From an uncultured Oscillospiraceae bacterium (GTDB lineage Bacteria > Bacillota > Clostridia > Oscillospirales > Oscillospiraceae): 58,385 nt of DNA. How positions within the stretch are numbered: the first letter of the stretch is position 1; every line of letters starts with the position of its first letter. The notes beneath the pieces were generated by a model. The model was not told where the DNA came from. It made no database searches and saw only the letters and a list, made by a program, of their open reading frames with translations. This document shows, piece by piece, positions 32,963 to 41,680 of the stretch. The stretch covers positions 1 through 58,385 of the forward strand of contig CAKTEZ010000006.1 of assembly GCA_934553255.1 (NCBI GenBank). The letters are read 5' to 3'. The position numbers were made by a program, and so were the translations under genes.

Positions 32963-34624
32963 TTATTCCATCGAGATGATGTAGTAATACACCGGCTGAC
33001 CGCCGCTGACCACATTGACCTCCGCGTCCGGACAGGCCTTGGCAAAATGCCCGCGCGCCTTCTGCGCGTCCTCCTCGCTCACATCGGAGCCGTAGAAGAG
33101 GTTCACGAACTCCGCGCCGCGGCTCTTCGCCTCGGCCGCCAACTTCTCCAGCACGGTGTCGATGCTCGGGTCCGTGCCGAAGAGCTTGCCCTCGAGCAGC
33201 GCCAGATAGTCGCCCTCGCGGATGGCGAAGCCGTCGAACTCGCTGTTGCGCGCGGCGTAGGTGACCTGCGCCGTGGTGACCAGAGAGGCGGCGGCGTTCA
33301 TCGCCTGCTCGATGGTCCCCGCATCGGTCTCATCGGGATCGACCGCCATCATCGCGCCGATGCCCTGCGGCACGGTCGCGGTGGGGATAACGATGATCTT
33401 CTTTTCGCTCAGGCCCGCGCACTGCTGCGCGGCCATGACGATGTTCTTGTTGTTCGGCAGGACGAAGACCGTCTCCGCCGCGATCTTCTCGATCTCGGTG
33501 AGAATGCTCTCGGTGGAGGGGTTCATGGTCTGCCCGCCGCTCACAATGCCGTCCACGCCGAGGTCGGTGAACACGGCGGCAAGCCCGTCGCCCGCGCACA
33601 CGGCAAGGAAGCCGAACGGCTTGAGCTCCCGCGGCGCGGGAGCATGGTCGTGGCCATCCTCCTCAAGATCGTCGGTGCTCTGCGCCTTGCGCCCCGCGGC
33701 GAGGTCCTCGGCCTGCGTACGCATATTTTCGATCTTCGCCAGCTCCAGCGTGCCGTACTTCTGCGCCTCGGTCAGCGCGACGCCCGGCGTGTCGGTATGA
33801 ACATGGACCTTAAAGGCCTCGTCGTCCTCGCCGATGACAAGGCTGTCGCCGATGCCGTTGAGAAACGCGCGGAACGGCTCGATGGAGCGGTCGTCAATGC
33901 GGCGGACAATGAACACGGTGTCGAAAGCGAAGGTGATGTCCTCGTCGCCGATGGCGGCAAAGTCCGCCTTATCGCGTGCGGCGTGTTCCGGCTCCAGCTC
34001 CGGCATATCCTCGCCGCGCAGCGCGCTGAGCATACCCTTCAAAATGACCAGGAAGCCCTTGCCGCCCGCGTCCACCACGCCCGCCTTTTTCAGCACGGGG
34101 TTCATGTTGACGGTCTCCTTGAGCGTTTCCTCGCCCTGTGCGATGGCCTGCTCCAGCACGTACTCCACGCTGTTGCTCTCATGGCTCGCCGCCATGGCGC
34201 GGTCCGCGGCGAGGCGGGAGACGGTGAGGATCGTACCCTCGGCGGGCTTCATAACGGCGTTGTAGGCGGCGCTCACGCCCTCCTGCATGGCGGCGGCGAA
34301 GGTGCAGCCGTCCGCGGTGACGCAGCCCTTGAGGCTCTTGGAGATGCCGCGGAAAAGCAGCGAGAGAATGACGCCGGAGTTGCCGCGCGCCCCGCGCAGC
34401 AGCGCGCTGGCGGTGATAGACGAGGCAAGCTCCACGGTCGCAGGGCAGCGCTTCTGCAGCTCCGCCGCGGCCGCCTGCATGGTCAGGCTCATGTTCGTGC
34501 CGGTGTCGCCATCCGGCACGGGGAAGACATTCAGATCGTTAATGCTCTGCTTTTCCTGTGCGATGGATGCCGCGCCGAAGAGCAGCATCTCCTGAAAAAC
34601 AGGCCCGGTAATGGTATCGTGCAT
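32963..34624 (-). CDS. fakA: fatty acid kinase ATP-binding subunit FakA (DAK2/YloV family)
   Basis: This is a 553-residue protein. The N-terminal DAK2 kinase domain carries the metal-ATP motif FPVPDGDTGTNM (about 33-44) and RGARGNSGVILS. The central domain is GKVDAGGKGF-like (VVDAGGKGFLVIL). The C-terminal DegV-like domain is about 310-553. FakA phosphorylates fatty acids held by FakB (DegV) proteins. The asp23-fakA pair is conserved in Firmicutes. fakB is not in the window. Confidence 0.92.
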   Translation of the reverse strand: MHDTITGPVFQEMLLFGAASIAQEKQSINDLNVFPVPDGDTGTNMSLTMQAAAAELQKRCPATVELASSITASALLRGARGNSGVILSLLFRGISKSLKGCVTADGCTFAAAMQEGVSAAYNAVMKPAEGTILTVSRLAADRAMAASHESNSVEYVLEQAIAQGEETLKETVNMNPVLKKAGVVDAGGKGFLVILKGMLSALRGEDMPELEPEHAARDKADFAAIGDEDITFAFDTVFIVRRIDDRSIEPFRAFLNGIGDSLVIGEDDEAFKVHVHTDTPGVALTEAQKYGTLELAKIENMRTQAEDLAAGRKAQSTDDLEEDGHDHAPAPRELKPFGFLAVCAGDGLAAVFTDLGVDGIVSGGQTMNPSTESILTEIEKIAAETVFVLPNNKNIVMAAQQCAGLSEKKIIVIPTATVPQGIGAMMAVDPDETDAGTIEQAMNAAASLVTTAQVTYAARNSEFDGFAIREGDYLALLEGKLFGTDPSIDTVLEKLAAEAKSRGAEFVNLFYGSDVSEEDAQKARGHFAKACPDAEVNVVSGGQPVYYYIISME

Positions 34625-34639
34625 AGGAAAGGTCCCTCC

Positions 34640-34990
34640 TTACATCGTCATACTGTCCACGCAGACGTTCACGCCGCGCACGATCGCGCCGGTGTTCTCC
34701 GTGACCAGATAGCGTACCTGCCCGATAATGGCGCGGCAGACCGCCGAGATGTTTACGCCGTGTTCCACGATGATGTGCAGCTCGATGGAGATCTCCTTGT
34801 CGTCGTGCTGCGTGATGTGGACGCCCTTGTTCATCGCCTCGCGGCGCAGCAGGTGGACCAGTCCGTCCGTCATGGAGCGGTAGGCCATGCCCTTGACGCC
34901 GAAGCAGCTTGTCGCCGCAGCGCCCGTGATGTTGGACAGCGCCGCATCGCTGACGAGGATACTGCCCTTTTCGTTCTGGAGCTTTATCAT
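34640..34990 (-). CDS. Asp23/Gls24 family protein
   Basis: This is a 116-residue protein with the Asp23 pattern: GSILVSDAALSNITGAAATSCFGVKGMA, then EISIELHIIVEHGVNISAVCRAI and a C-terminal VRGVNVCVDSM. It lies 15 bases upstream of fakA in the same operon. Relatives are envelope-stress-associated or membrane-anchored proteins. AAAGGATG lies upstream of the ATG. Confidence 0.9.
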   Translation of the reverse strand: MIKLQNEKGSILVSDAALSNITGAAATSCFGVKGMAYRSMTDGLVHLLRREAMNKGVHITQHDDKEISIELHIIVEHGVNISAVCRAIIGQVRYLVTENTGAIVRGVNVCVDSMTM

Positions 34991-35057
34991 AATTCGCGCA
35001 TCCTTTCTGCAAAGCTGCGTTTTGGAAAATCATTTCCTTTGCTGCGTAATCAATGGT

Positions 35058-35086
35058 ATTATATACGATAGGACACAGAATAACAA
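35058..35086 (-). promoter_or_regulatory. promoter of asp23-fakA
   Basis: On the minus strand TTGTTA (35086-35081), 17 bases, perfect TATAAT (35063-35058). Confidence 0.65.
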
Positions 35087-35189
35087 GAAAAATTTCAGCG
35101 CGTACTCCCCGTCCGGCGCACGCGCTCCCGTGCAGCTTCGCCGGCCTGTCCAAATCGGCCAATCTTAACACAACTGTAACACTTCTCCA

Positions 35190-35198
35190 TGCTATACT
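35190..35198 (+). promoter_or_regulatory. extended -10 promoter before the DUF1538 gene
   Basis: TGC-TATACT gives an extended -10 without a convincing -35. It is followed about 30 bases later by AAAGGAG and a TTG start. Confidence 0.45.
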
Positions 35199-35238
35199 AA
35201 GGTATGATATTATCAAATTCTGGAAAGGAGCCTTTGCC

Positions 35239-36765
35239 TTGTATCGCAGCAAACTCAACGAAAAGCTTCAGGAAGCCCTGACCGCGGTGCTGCCCATCCT
35301 TGCAATCGTGCTTGTTCTGAGCTTTACCATCGCCCCGCTCCCAACGAGCGTGCTGACGGCGTTTCTCTTCGGCGCGGCGCTGCTGGTGGCGGGTACGATG
35401 TTCTTCTCCCTCGGCGCGGAGCTTGCCATGTCGCCGATGGGCGAACGCGTGGGCGCGTGCATCACGAAAACGCGCAAGGTCGGCGTCATGCTGACGCTCG
35501 GCTTCCTGCTCGGCTTCCTCATCACCATCTCCGAGCCGGACCTGCAGGTGCTGGCCAATCAGGTGCAGGCCGTGCCGAACATGGTCCTCATCGTCACCGT
35601 CGCGGTCGGCGTGGGACTGTTCCTCTGCTTCGCCATGCTCCGTATGCTGCTCTCCGTTCCGCTCAACACGATGCTGGTGGGCTTTTACATCGTCGTCTTT
35701 CTCCTTGCGATGTTCGTGCCGAAGGACTTCCTCGCCGTCGCGTTCGACTCCGGCGGCGTGACCACCGGTCCCATGACCGTGCCGTTCATCATGGCGCTGG
35801 GCGTCGGCGTTTCCGCCATCCGAAGCGATAAGCACAGCGCGAACGACAGCTTCGGCCTTGTCGCGCTCTGCTCCATCGGCCCCATTCTCGCGGTCATGAT
35901 CCTCGGCCTCATCTTCCATCCGGACGGCGGCAGCTACACCGCCGTCGTCATTCCCGAGATCGGCGACACCGCTGCGCTCTGGCAGCTTTTCTTCGTCGCC
36001 TTCCCGACCTACTTTAAGGAGATCGCCGTTTCCCTGCTCCCCATCGCGGCTTTCTTTGCCGTGTTCAACATGATCTCCCTCCGGCTGGAGAAAAAGCAGC
36101 TGATCCGCATCGGCGTGGGTCTTGCGTATACATACTTCGGTCTTGTCATCTTCCTCACCGGCGTGAATGTCGGCTTTATGCCTGCGGGCAACTACCTCGG
36201 CAGCGTCATCGCGGGACTTTCCTACAACTGGATCATCATTCCCATCGGTATGCTCATCGGCTACTTCATCGTCATGGCGGAGCCGGCCGTCTATGTTCTC
36301 ATGCGGCAGGTCGAGGAGCTGACCGACGGCGCGATCCCCGGCAGCGCGATGAAGCATTCCCTCTCCATCGGCGTCGCCGTTTCCGTTGGTCTTGCGATGA
36401 TCCGCGTACTCACCGGCATCTCCATCTTCTATCTGCTCGTGCCGGGCTACGCCATCGCCATCGCGCTCTCGTTCTTTGTGCCGAAGCTGTTCACCGCCAT
36501 CGCCTTTGACTCCGGCGGCGTGGCGTCCGGCCCTATGGCGACGACCTTCCTGCTGCCCTTTGCGATGGGCGCTTGCTCCGCGGTCGGCGGCAACATCGTG
36601 ACCGACGCCTTCGGCGTGGTCGCCATGGTCGCCATGACGCCGCTCATCACCATTCAGGGACTGGGGCTGCTCTACCGCCTGCGGACGAAGCACGGCGCGC
36701 CCGCGCCCGCACCCGCCGTCTCCGGTCTCCTCGCCGCGGACGATCTCGCCATCATCGACCTGTAA
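35239..36765 (+). CDS. DUF1538 family multi-pass membrane protein
   Basis: This is a 508-residue protein with about 12 hydrophobic segments arranged as an internal duplication. The signature LAVAFDSGGVTTGPM near residue 172 recurs as TAIAFDSGGVASGPM near residue 420. That repeat is characteristic of DUF1538. A TTG start follows AAAGGAG at good spacing; no upstream ATG is supported. It is presumably a transporter. The next gene, 12 bases on, encodes two PII-like domains, suggesting nucleotide- or metabolite-dependent gating. Confidence 0.85.
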   Translation: MYRSKLNEKLQEALTAVLPILAIVLVLSFTIAPLPTSVLTAFLFGAALLVAGTMFFSLGAELAMSPMGERVGACITKTRKVGVMLTLGFLLGFLITISEPDLQVLANQVQAVPNMVLIVTVAVGVGLFLCFAMLRMLLSVPLNTMLVGFYIVVFLLAMFVPKDFLAVAFDSGGVTTGPMTVPFIMALGVGVSAIRSDKHSANDSFGLVALCSIGPILAVMILGLIFHPDGGSYTAVVIPEIGDTAALWQLFFVAFPTYFKEIAVSLLPIAAFFAVFNMISLRLEKKQLIRIGVGLAYTYFGLVIFLTGVNVGFMPAGNYLGSVIAGLSYNWIIIPIGMLIGYFIVMAEPAVYVLMRQVEELTDGAIPGSAMKHSLSIGVAVSVGLAMIRVLTGISIFYLLVPGYAIAIALSFFVPKLFTAIAFDSGGVASGPMATTFLLPFAMGACSAVGGNIVTDAFGVVAMVAMTPLITIQGLGLLYRLRTKHGAPAPAPAVSGLLAADDLAIIDL

Positions 36766-36777
36766 GGAGGGCAGCGT

Positions 36778-37458
36778 ATGAGTGAATTATACCTGATGGT
36801 CACCATCACCGAGCGCAGCAAGCTGACGACCTTCCTCTCGTTCTACCGCGAGCGGCAGGTCCCCGTGCAGCTTATCTCCCTCGCGCTCGGCACAGCGAGC
36901 AACGACACGCTCAACTACCTCGGTCTGGAGCGGAGCGACAAATGCGTATTCGCCGGCTTCGTCACCGACGAAAAGTGGGAGGAGCTGCGCCGCGGCCTGC
37001 GCCGCGAGCTGCAGATCGATGTTCCCGGCATGGGCATCGCCTTCACCGTCCCGCTCAGCTCCATCGGCGGGCGGCGCGAGCTGCAATTCCTGACCGAACA
37101 CCAAAACTACCAAAAGGGGGAGGAATCCACCATGAAGGATACGAAATATGAGCTTCTGGTCGTCGTCGCCAACCACGGCTACAGCGACTTGATCATGGAC
37201 GCGGCGCGCGGCGCGGGCGCGGCGGGCGGCACGGTCATCCACGCCAAAGGCACCGGCATGGAGGGCGCGGAGAAATTCCTCGGCATTTCGCTGGCCGCCG
37301 AAAAGGAAATGATCTACATCGTCGTCCACCGCGACGCGCGCAACGCCATCATGTCCGCCATCATGCGCGACGCGGGTATGGAGAGCAAGGCGAAGTCCAT
37401 CTGCTTCACCCTGCCCGTTTCCGCCACGGCGGGCCTGCGGCTCATCGAAGAGGACTGA
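36778..37458 (+). CDS. tandem PII-like signalling protein
   Basis: This is a 226-residue protein made of two ferredoxin-like PII-type domains. Domain 1 is about residues 1-105 (LYLMVTITERSKLTTFLSFY, PGMGIAFTVPLSSIGG). Domain 2 is about 122-222 (YELLVVVANHGYSDLIMDAARGAG, GGTVIHAKGTGMEGAEKFLG, ICFTLPVSATAGLR). Neither carries the uridylylated Tyr loop of GlnB. The linker encodes GGGGGAGG followed at 8 bases by an in-frame ATG (Met119), i.e. a full translation start for domain 2 alone. It is paired with DUF1538. Confidence 0.8.
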   Translation: MSELYLMVTITERSKLTTFLSFYRERQVPVQLISLALGTASNDTLNYLGLERSDKCVFAGFVTDEKWEELRRGLRRELQIDVPGMGIAFTVPLSSIGGRRELQFLTEHQNYQKGEESTMKDTKYELLVVVANHGYSDLIMDAARGAGAAGGTVIHAKGTGMEGAEKFLGISLAAEKEMIYIVVHRDARNAIMSAIMRDAGMESKAKSICFTLPVSATAGLRLIEED

Positions 37459-37488
37459 GCGCGGCGCGAGCGGCGCAGATACAGCAAA

Positions 37489-37517
37489 AAGCCGGAGAGC
37501 TGATCGCTCTCCGGCTT
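37489..37517. terminator. bidirectional terminator
   Basis: An 11-bp stem (AAGCCGGAGAG and complement) with loop CTGATCG lies between the convergent PII-like and thrC genes. CGTTGTTTTT follows on the plus strand; TTTTTGC on the minus strand. Confidence 0.75.
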
Positions 37518-37533
37518 CGTTGTTTTTCTGCTC

Positions 37534-39027
37534 TCAGAACCAGTTCTTCGTCCGCGCCCGATCGAGGACGAAGGGCAGCATCTCCTCGCGATCAAGCACC
37601 GTCGTGTGGCGCACGGGACGCTCGCGCAGGCCGCGCAGGTTCTTCGGCGCGGGAACGCCGGTCAAGCGCTCGAGCTGCTCCATAACGGCGAACTCATCTC
37701 CCTCCGCCCGCTCGCCGAGACCCTCCAGCACGGCGGCGGGGAATTTGTAGGGCGAGGCGGTGGACAGCACCACGACGGGCGCGTGGTCGGGGTTCGCCGC
37801 CTTGTACTGCTGGGCGACGTTCCACGCCACGGCGGTGTGCGTGTCGCAGAGATAGCGATGCTCCCGCCAGACCTCTCCGATGGTCTGCTTCGTCTCGGCA
37901 TCGCCGCAGCAGCCCGCCCAGAAGAGGGACTGAATTTTCTCCTTCAGCGCCGCGGGGACCTCATACGCACCATCCTCGGAAAGCTGGCGCATCAGCTTTG
38001 CCACCAGCTGTTCGTCGCCGGAGAGGAGGAAGAGCAGACGCTCGAGATTGCTCGACACCAGAATGTCCATCGACGGCGAGCTGGTGAGGTAGAACGGGCG
38101 CTTCTTATCGTAGCGGCCCGTGCGGATAAAGTCGGTGAGAACATTGTTGGCGTTGGACGCGCACACGAGCGTGCCGACGGGCAGCCCCAGCTCGCGGGCA
38201 AAATAGCCCGCGAGAATGTCGCCGAAGTTTCCGGTGGGGACAACATAGTCCACCCTGTCCCCGACCCTGACCGCACCGCGGCGGACAAGGTCGGCGTAGG
38301 CGCGGAAGTAATAAACGACCTGCGGCGCGAGACGGCCGATGTTGATGGAGTTCGCGCTGGACAGGCGCACGCCCTTCCCCGCGAGCAGGTCCTCGCTGCC
38401 GACCTTGGAAAAGACCTGCTTGACGGCGGTCTGGGCGTCGTCGAAGTTGCCGCGTACTGCGGCGACGCAGGTGTTGTCCCCGCCCTGCGTGACCATCTGC
38501 GCTTTCTGCACGGCGGACACGCCGCCGTCGGGATAAAAGACGATGATCTTCGTCCCCGCCACATCGCAGAAGCCCTCCATCGCGGCCTTGCCGGTGTCGC
38601 CGGAGGTCGCGGTGAGGATCAGGATCTCATCGTCCACGCCGCACTTTTTCTTCGCCGCCGTCATCAGGTGCGGCAGCATCGAAAGCGCCACATCCTTGAA
38701 TGCGCTCGTCGGACCGCGGAACAGCTCAAGCACCGTGTCCTCCCCCACGGGGACGGTGGGGGTCAGGTCCTCGGTCTCAAACCTTCCGGTATAGGCGGCG
38801 CGGACGAGCCGCTCCATCTCCGCGTGCGTGAAGTCGGGCAGCAGCGCGCACAATACCTCCACCGCCATTCCCTGCGTGGAGAGCGTCAGGCAGCGCTCCC
38901 AGTCAAATTTCAGGTCCTTGAGGTCCGGCATGGCGTACAGCCCGCCGTCCGGCGCAAGGCCGTTGAGAATGGCTTCGGCGCTCGTCGCGCGCAGCGCGGC
39001 GTTCCGCGTGCTCTGGTAATTCATCAT
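37534..39027 (-). CDS. thrC: threonine synthase
   Basis: This is a 497-residue protein, the long type II threonine synthase. The N-terminus is NYQSTRNAALRATSAEAILNGLAPDGGLY. The PLP-lysine motif is RGPTSAFKDVALSML. ATSGDTGKAAMEGF and VVPTGNFGDILAGYFA follow. It converts O-phosphohomoserine to threonine. The divergent hom-lysC-asd operon supplies the precursor. No homoserine kinase (thrB) lies in the window. Confidence 0.95.
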   Translation of the reverse strand: MMNYQSTRNAALRATSAEAILNGLAPDGGLYAMPDLKDLKFDWERCLTLSTQGMAVEVLCALLPDFTHAEMERLVRAAYTGRFETEDLTPTVPVGEDTVLELFRGPTSAFKDVALSMLPHLMTAAKKKCGVDDEILILTATSGDTGKAAMEGFCDVAGTKIIVFYPDGGVSAVQKAQMVTQGGDNTCVAAVRGNFDDAQTAVKQVFSKVGSEDLLAGKGVRLSSANSINIGRLAPQVVYYFRAYADLVRRGAVRVGDRVDYVVPTGNFGDILAGYFARELGLPVGTLVCASNANNVLTDFIRTGRYDKKRPFYLTSSPSMDILVSSNLERLLFLLSGDEQLVAKLMRQLSEDGAYEVPAALKEKIQSLFWAGCCGDAETKQTIGEVWREHRYLCDTHTAVAWNVAQQYKAANPDHAPVVVLSTASPYKFPAAVLEGLGERAEGDEFAVMEQLERLTGVPAPKNLRGLRERPVRHTTVLDREEMLPFVLDRARTKNWF

Positions 39028-39088
39028 AGCTTCTCCTCCGGTTTCGGAAAATTCATAGCATCGTTAAAAAACTTTTTTCATTCGCCTA

Positions 39089-39117
39089 TTGCATTTCGAC
39101 AAAGCCCATGTTATATT
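39089..39117 (+). promoter_or_regulatory. promoter of hom-lysC-asd
   Basis: TTGCAT (39089-39094), 17 bases, TATATT (39112-39117). The -10 overlaps by two bases the -10 of the divergent thrC promoter. Confidence 0.65.
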
Positions 39118-39136
39118 GTTCCCATCAAAAAGTCAA
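39108..39136 (-). promoter_or_regulatory. promoter of thrC
   Basis: On the minus strand TTGACT (39136-39131), 17 bases, TAACAT (39113-39108). It is interlocked with the hom promoter. Confidence 0.65.
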
Positions 39137-39221
39137 GTGTTTTTCTCTCGCGGACATTTTCGTGCAAATCCAACAAACCGTCCGCACTTGGCGGAATATG
39201 CAAAAGAAAGGGAGAACTTCC

Positions 39222-40337
39222 ATGAACATCGCATTGCTCGGCTTCGGCACCGTCGGCAAAGCCTTTTACGAACTCGCCCAAGGGCGGAGCGACCTGCGCG
39301 TGACCACCGTTCTCTCCCGCCGCGACCGGCCGGAGCTTCGCTGCCGCGTGACGAGCGATTTTGACGAGATCGCGCGCGACCGCTCCATCGACACGGTGGT
39401 GGAGGTCATGGGCGGTCTGGAGCCGGCCTACCGTTATATCTGCATGGCGCTGCGCGCGGGCAAGCACGTCGTCACCGCGAACAAGCAGCTCATGTGCGCG
39501 CACTACGACGAGCTGCTCGCGCTAACGCGGGAATGCGGCACGGCGCTGCGCTGCACGGCGGCGGCGGGCGGCGGCATTCCGTGGCTCACATCCCTCTCCC
39601 GCGCGGGAAGGCTGGATAAGCTCACCGCCGTCGAGGGCATCCTCAACGGCACGACGAACTATATGCTCTCCGCCATGACGGCGGCTGATGTGGATTATAC
39701 CACCTGTCTGCGCGAAGCGCAAGCGCTCGGCTACGCCGAGGCCGACCCCACCGCGGATGTGGAGGGCTACGACGCGCGGCGCAAGCTGGTGCTCAGCGCC
39801 AACCTCGCCTTCGGCGCGTCGGTGCGCGAGGAGGACATTCCCTGCTTCGGCATCTCAAGCGTGACCGCCGCGGACTTCGCGGCATGGCGCGAGGCGGGGC
39901 TGGTGTGCAAGCTTTTCGTCCGCGCGGAGGAGCATGACGGCCGCGTCGCCGCGTTCGTCTGCCCCACCCTCTTCCCCGCCGCCTCCCCCGTCGCGCAGAC
40001 GAACGGCACGGGCAACCTCGTCTCGCTCTACGGCGAGCGCTTCGGCTGCCTGAGCTTTTCCGGTGCGGGCGCGGGCGGCTACCCCACCGGCAGCAGCGTT
40101 CTGAGCGACTGCGTGGACATCGCCGAGGGTGCGCGCGGGTTCTATGTTCCCCGCGGCGAGGCGAAACCCATCGACAATTCCGCCGCCGTGTACCGCTTCT
40201 ATCTGCGCATCGGCGCCAAGGGCGCCTACACCGCCCCCATGCCCGTGTCCGAGGCGTTTGAGCAGGTCCGCGCGGCGAAGGCGCGCGGCGAGAACGTCTT
40301 TTTGGCAAGAATACAGGAGGAAACAGCCCATGCTTAA
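39222..40337 (+). CDS. hom: homoserine dehydrogenase with reduced C-terminus
   Basis: This is a 371-residue protein, versus about 430 for ACT-containing monofunctional enzymes. The Rossmann motif is LLGFGTVGKA. The catalytic region has EGILNGTTNYMLS, EAQALGYAEADPTADVEGYDARRKL and GAGAGGYPTGSSVLSD. The sequence then starts like an ACT strand (VYRFYLRI) and stops after about 40 residues, so a full ACT domain is absent and threonine feedback through it is unlikely. The ATG with GGGAGAA upstream gives the family N-terminus. It overlaps lysC by 8 bases. Confidence 0.92.
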   Translation: MNIALLGFGTVGKAFYELAQGRSDLRVTTVLSRRDRPELRCRVTSDFDEIARDRSIDTVVEVMGGLEPAYRYICMALRAGKHVVTANKQLMCAHYDELLALTRECGTALRCTAAAGGGIPWLTSLSRAGRLDKLTAVEGILNGTTNYMLSAMTAADVDYTTCLREAQALGYAEADPTADVEGYDARRKLVLSANLAFGASVREEDIPCFGISSVTAADFAAWREAGLVCKLFVRAEEHDGRVAAFVCPTLFPAASPVAQTNGTGNLVSLYGERFGCLSFSGAGAGGYPTGSSVLSDCVDIAEGARGFYVPRGEAKPIDNSAAVYRFYLRIGAKGAYTAPMPVSEAFEQVRAAKARGENVFLARIQEETAHA

Positions 40338-41655
40338 GGTTTTGAAATTCGGCGGCTCTTCGCTCGCCGATGCACAGCAGTTCGCCAAGGTAAAGGCGAT
40401 CGTGGACGCGGACGAGTCCCGCCGCGTGGTCATCGTCTCCGCGCCCGGCAAGCGCTTTTCCGGCGACCACAAGATCACCGACCTCTTATACCTCTGCGCC
40501 GCGCACATCAAATACGGCGTGAGCTGCGAGGACATTTTCGACATGATCCGCACCCGCTATCTGGAGATCGCGCACGAGTGCGGCCTCTCGCTCGACCTCA
40601 CCCCCGCCTTCGACGCGCTGTGGGCGAAGATGCAAAGCGGCATCGAAAAGGACGAGCTGGCCTCGCGCGGCGAGTATTTCTCCGCGCGGCTGATGGCCGA
40701 GTACCTCGGCTACGAATTTCTCGATGCCGCCGAGTGGGTGAAATTCAAGTTCGACGGCACGGTGGATACCGACGCGAGCTACGAGGCGCTCCGCCTTGCT
40801 GCGGGCGACCGCCGCGTGGTCATTCCGGGCTTTTACGGCGTGATGCCCGACGGGCGCATCCGCACCTTCTCCCGCGGCGGCAGCGACATCACCGGCGCGC
40901 TCGCGGCGGCGGCGCTGGAAGCCGATGTGTACGAGAACTGGACGGATGTTTCCGGCATTCTCATGGCCGACCCGCGCATCGTGGACGATCCCGCGCCCAT
41001 CCGCCACCTCACCTACGGCGAGCTGCGCGAGCTGAGCTACATCGGCGCGCAGGTGCTGCACGAGGGAACGATCTTCCCCGTGCGCGAGAAGAATATCCCG
41101 CTCAACATCCGCAACACCAACGACCCCGTTCACCCCGGCACGACCATTCTGGAGAGCATCGAGGGTGAGGACGCCACGGACGGCAGCTTCATCACCGGCA
41201 TTGCGGGCAAGAAGGGCTTCTCCGTCATCACCATCGCCAAAACGGGTATGTCCGGCGACGCCGGAACGCTGGTCAAGATCCTTGAGGTCCTCGCCAAGCA
41301 CGAGGTCAATGTCGAGTATATCCCCTCCGGCATCGACATCATCTCGCTCGTGGTGGAGAGCGCGAAGGTCTCCAAATGCCTCTACACCATGCTGGGCGAG
41401 CTGCAAAAGGAGGTCCAGCCGAATAAGATAACGGTGACGGAACACATCGCCATCGTCGCGGCGGTCGGCCGGAAGATGGCGTACCGCCCGGGCATTTCGG
41501 GCAAAATTTTCGCCAAGCTCGGTGAGAACGGCGTGAACATCCGCATGATCACGCAGGGTCCCGAGGAACTGAACATCATCGTCGGCGTGGAGGAAAAGGA
41601 CTTCGCGCAGGCCATCCGCGTGCTGTACAACAGCTTTGTCAAGGAACATATTTGA
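40330..41655 (+). CDS. lysC: aspartate kinase
   Basis: This is a 441-residue, single-chain aspartokinase. The kinase motif is KFGGSSLAD (about 6-14), with GEYFSARLMAEYL and FSRGGSDITGALAAAAL. Two C-terminal ACT domains lie at about 300-360 (SVITIAKTGMSGDAGTLVKI) and about 375-435 (GISGKIFAKLGENGVNIRMITQG). It is translationally coupled to hom and followed by asd, giving an aspartate-to-homoserine operon. Feedback by lysine and/or threonine through the ACT domains is expected. Confidence 0.95.
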   Translation: MLKVLKFGGSSLADAQQFAKVKAIVDADESRRVVIVSAPGKRFSGDHKITDLLYLCAAHIKYGVSCEDIFDMIRTRYLEIAHECGLSLDLTPAFDALWAKMQSGIEKDELASRGEYFSARLMAEYLGYEFLDAAEWVKFKFDGTVDTDASYEALRLAAGDRRVVIPGFYGVMPDGRIRTFSRGGSDITGALAAAALEADVYENWTDVSGILMADPRIVDDPAPIRHLTYGELRELSYIGAQVLHEGTIFPVREKNIPLNIRNTNDPVHPGTTILESIEGEDATDGSFITGIAGKKGFSVITIAKTGMSGDAGTLVKILEVLAKHEVNVEYIPSGIDIISLVVESAKVSKCLYTMLGELQKEVQPNKITVTEHIAIVAAVGRKMAYRPGISGKIFAKLGENGVNIRMITQGPEELNIIVGVEEKDFAQAIRVLYNSFVKEHI

Positions 41656-41680
41656 ATTTTGGAAAAGTGAGGGCAATACC

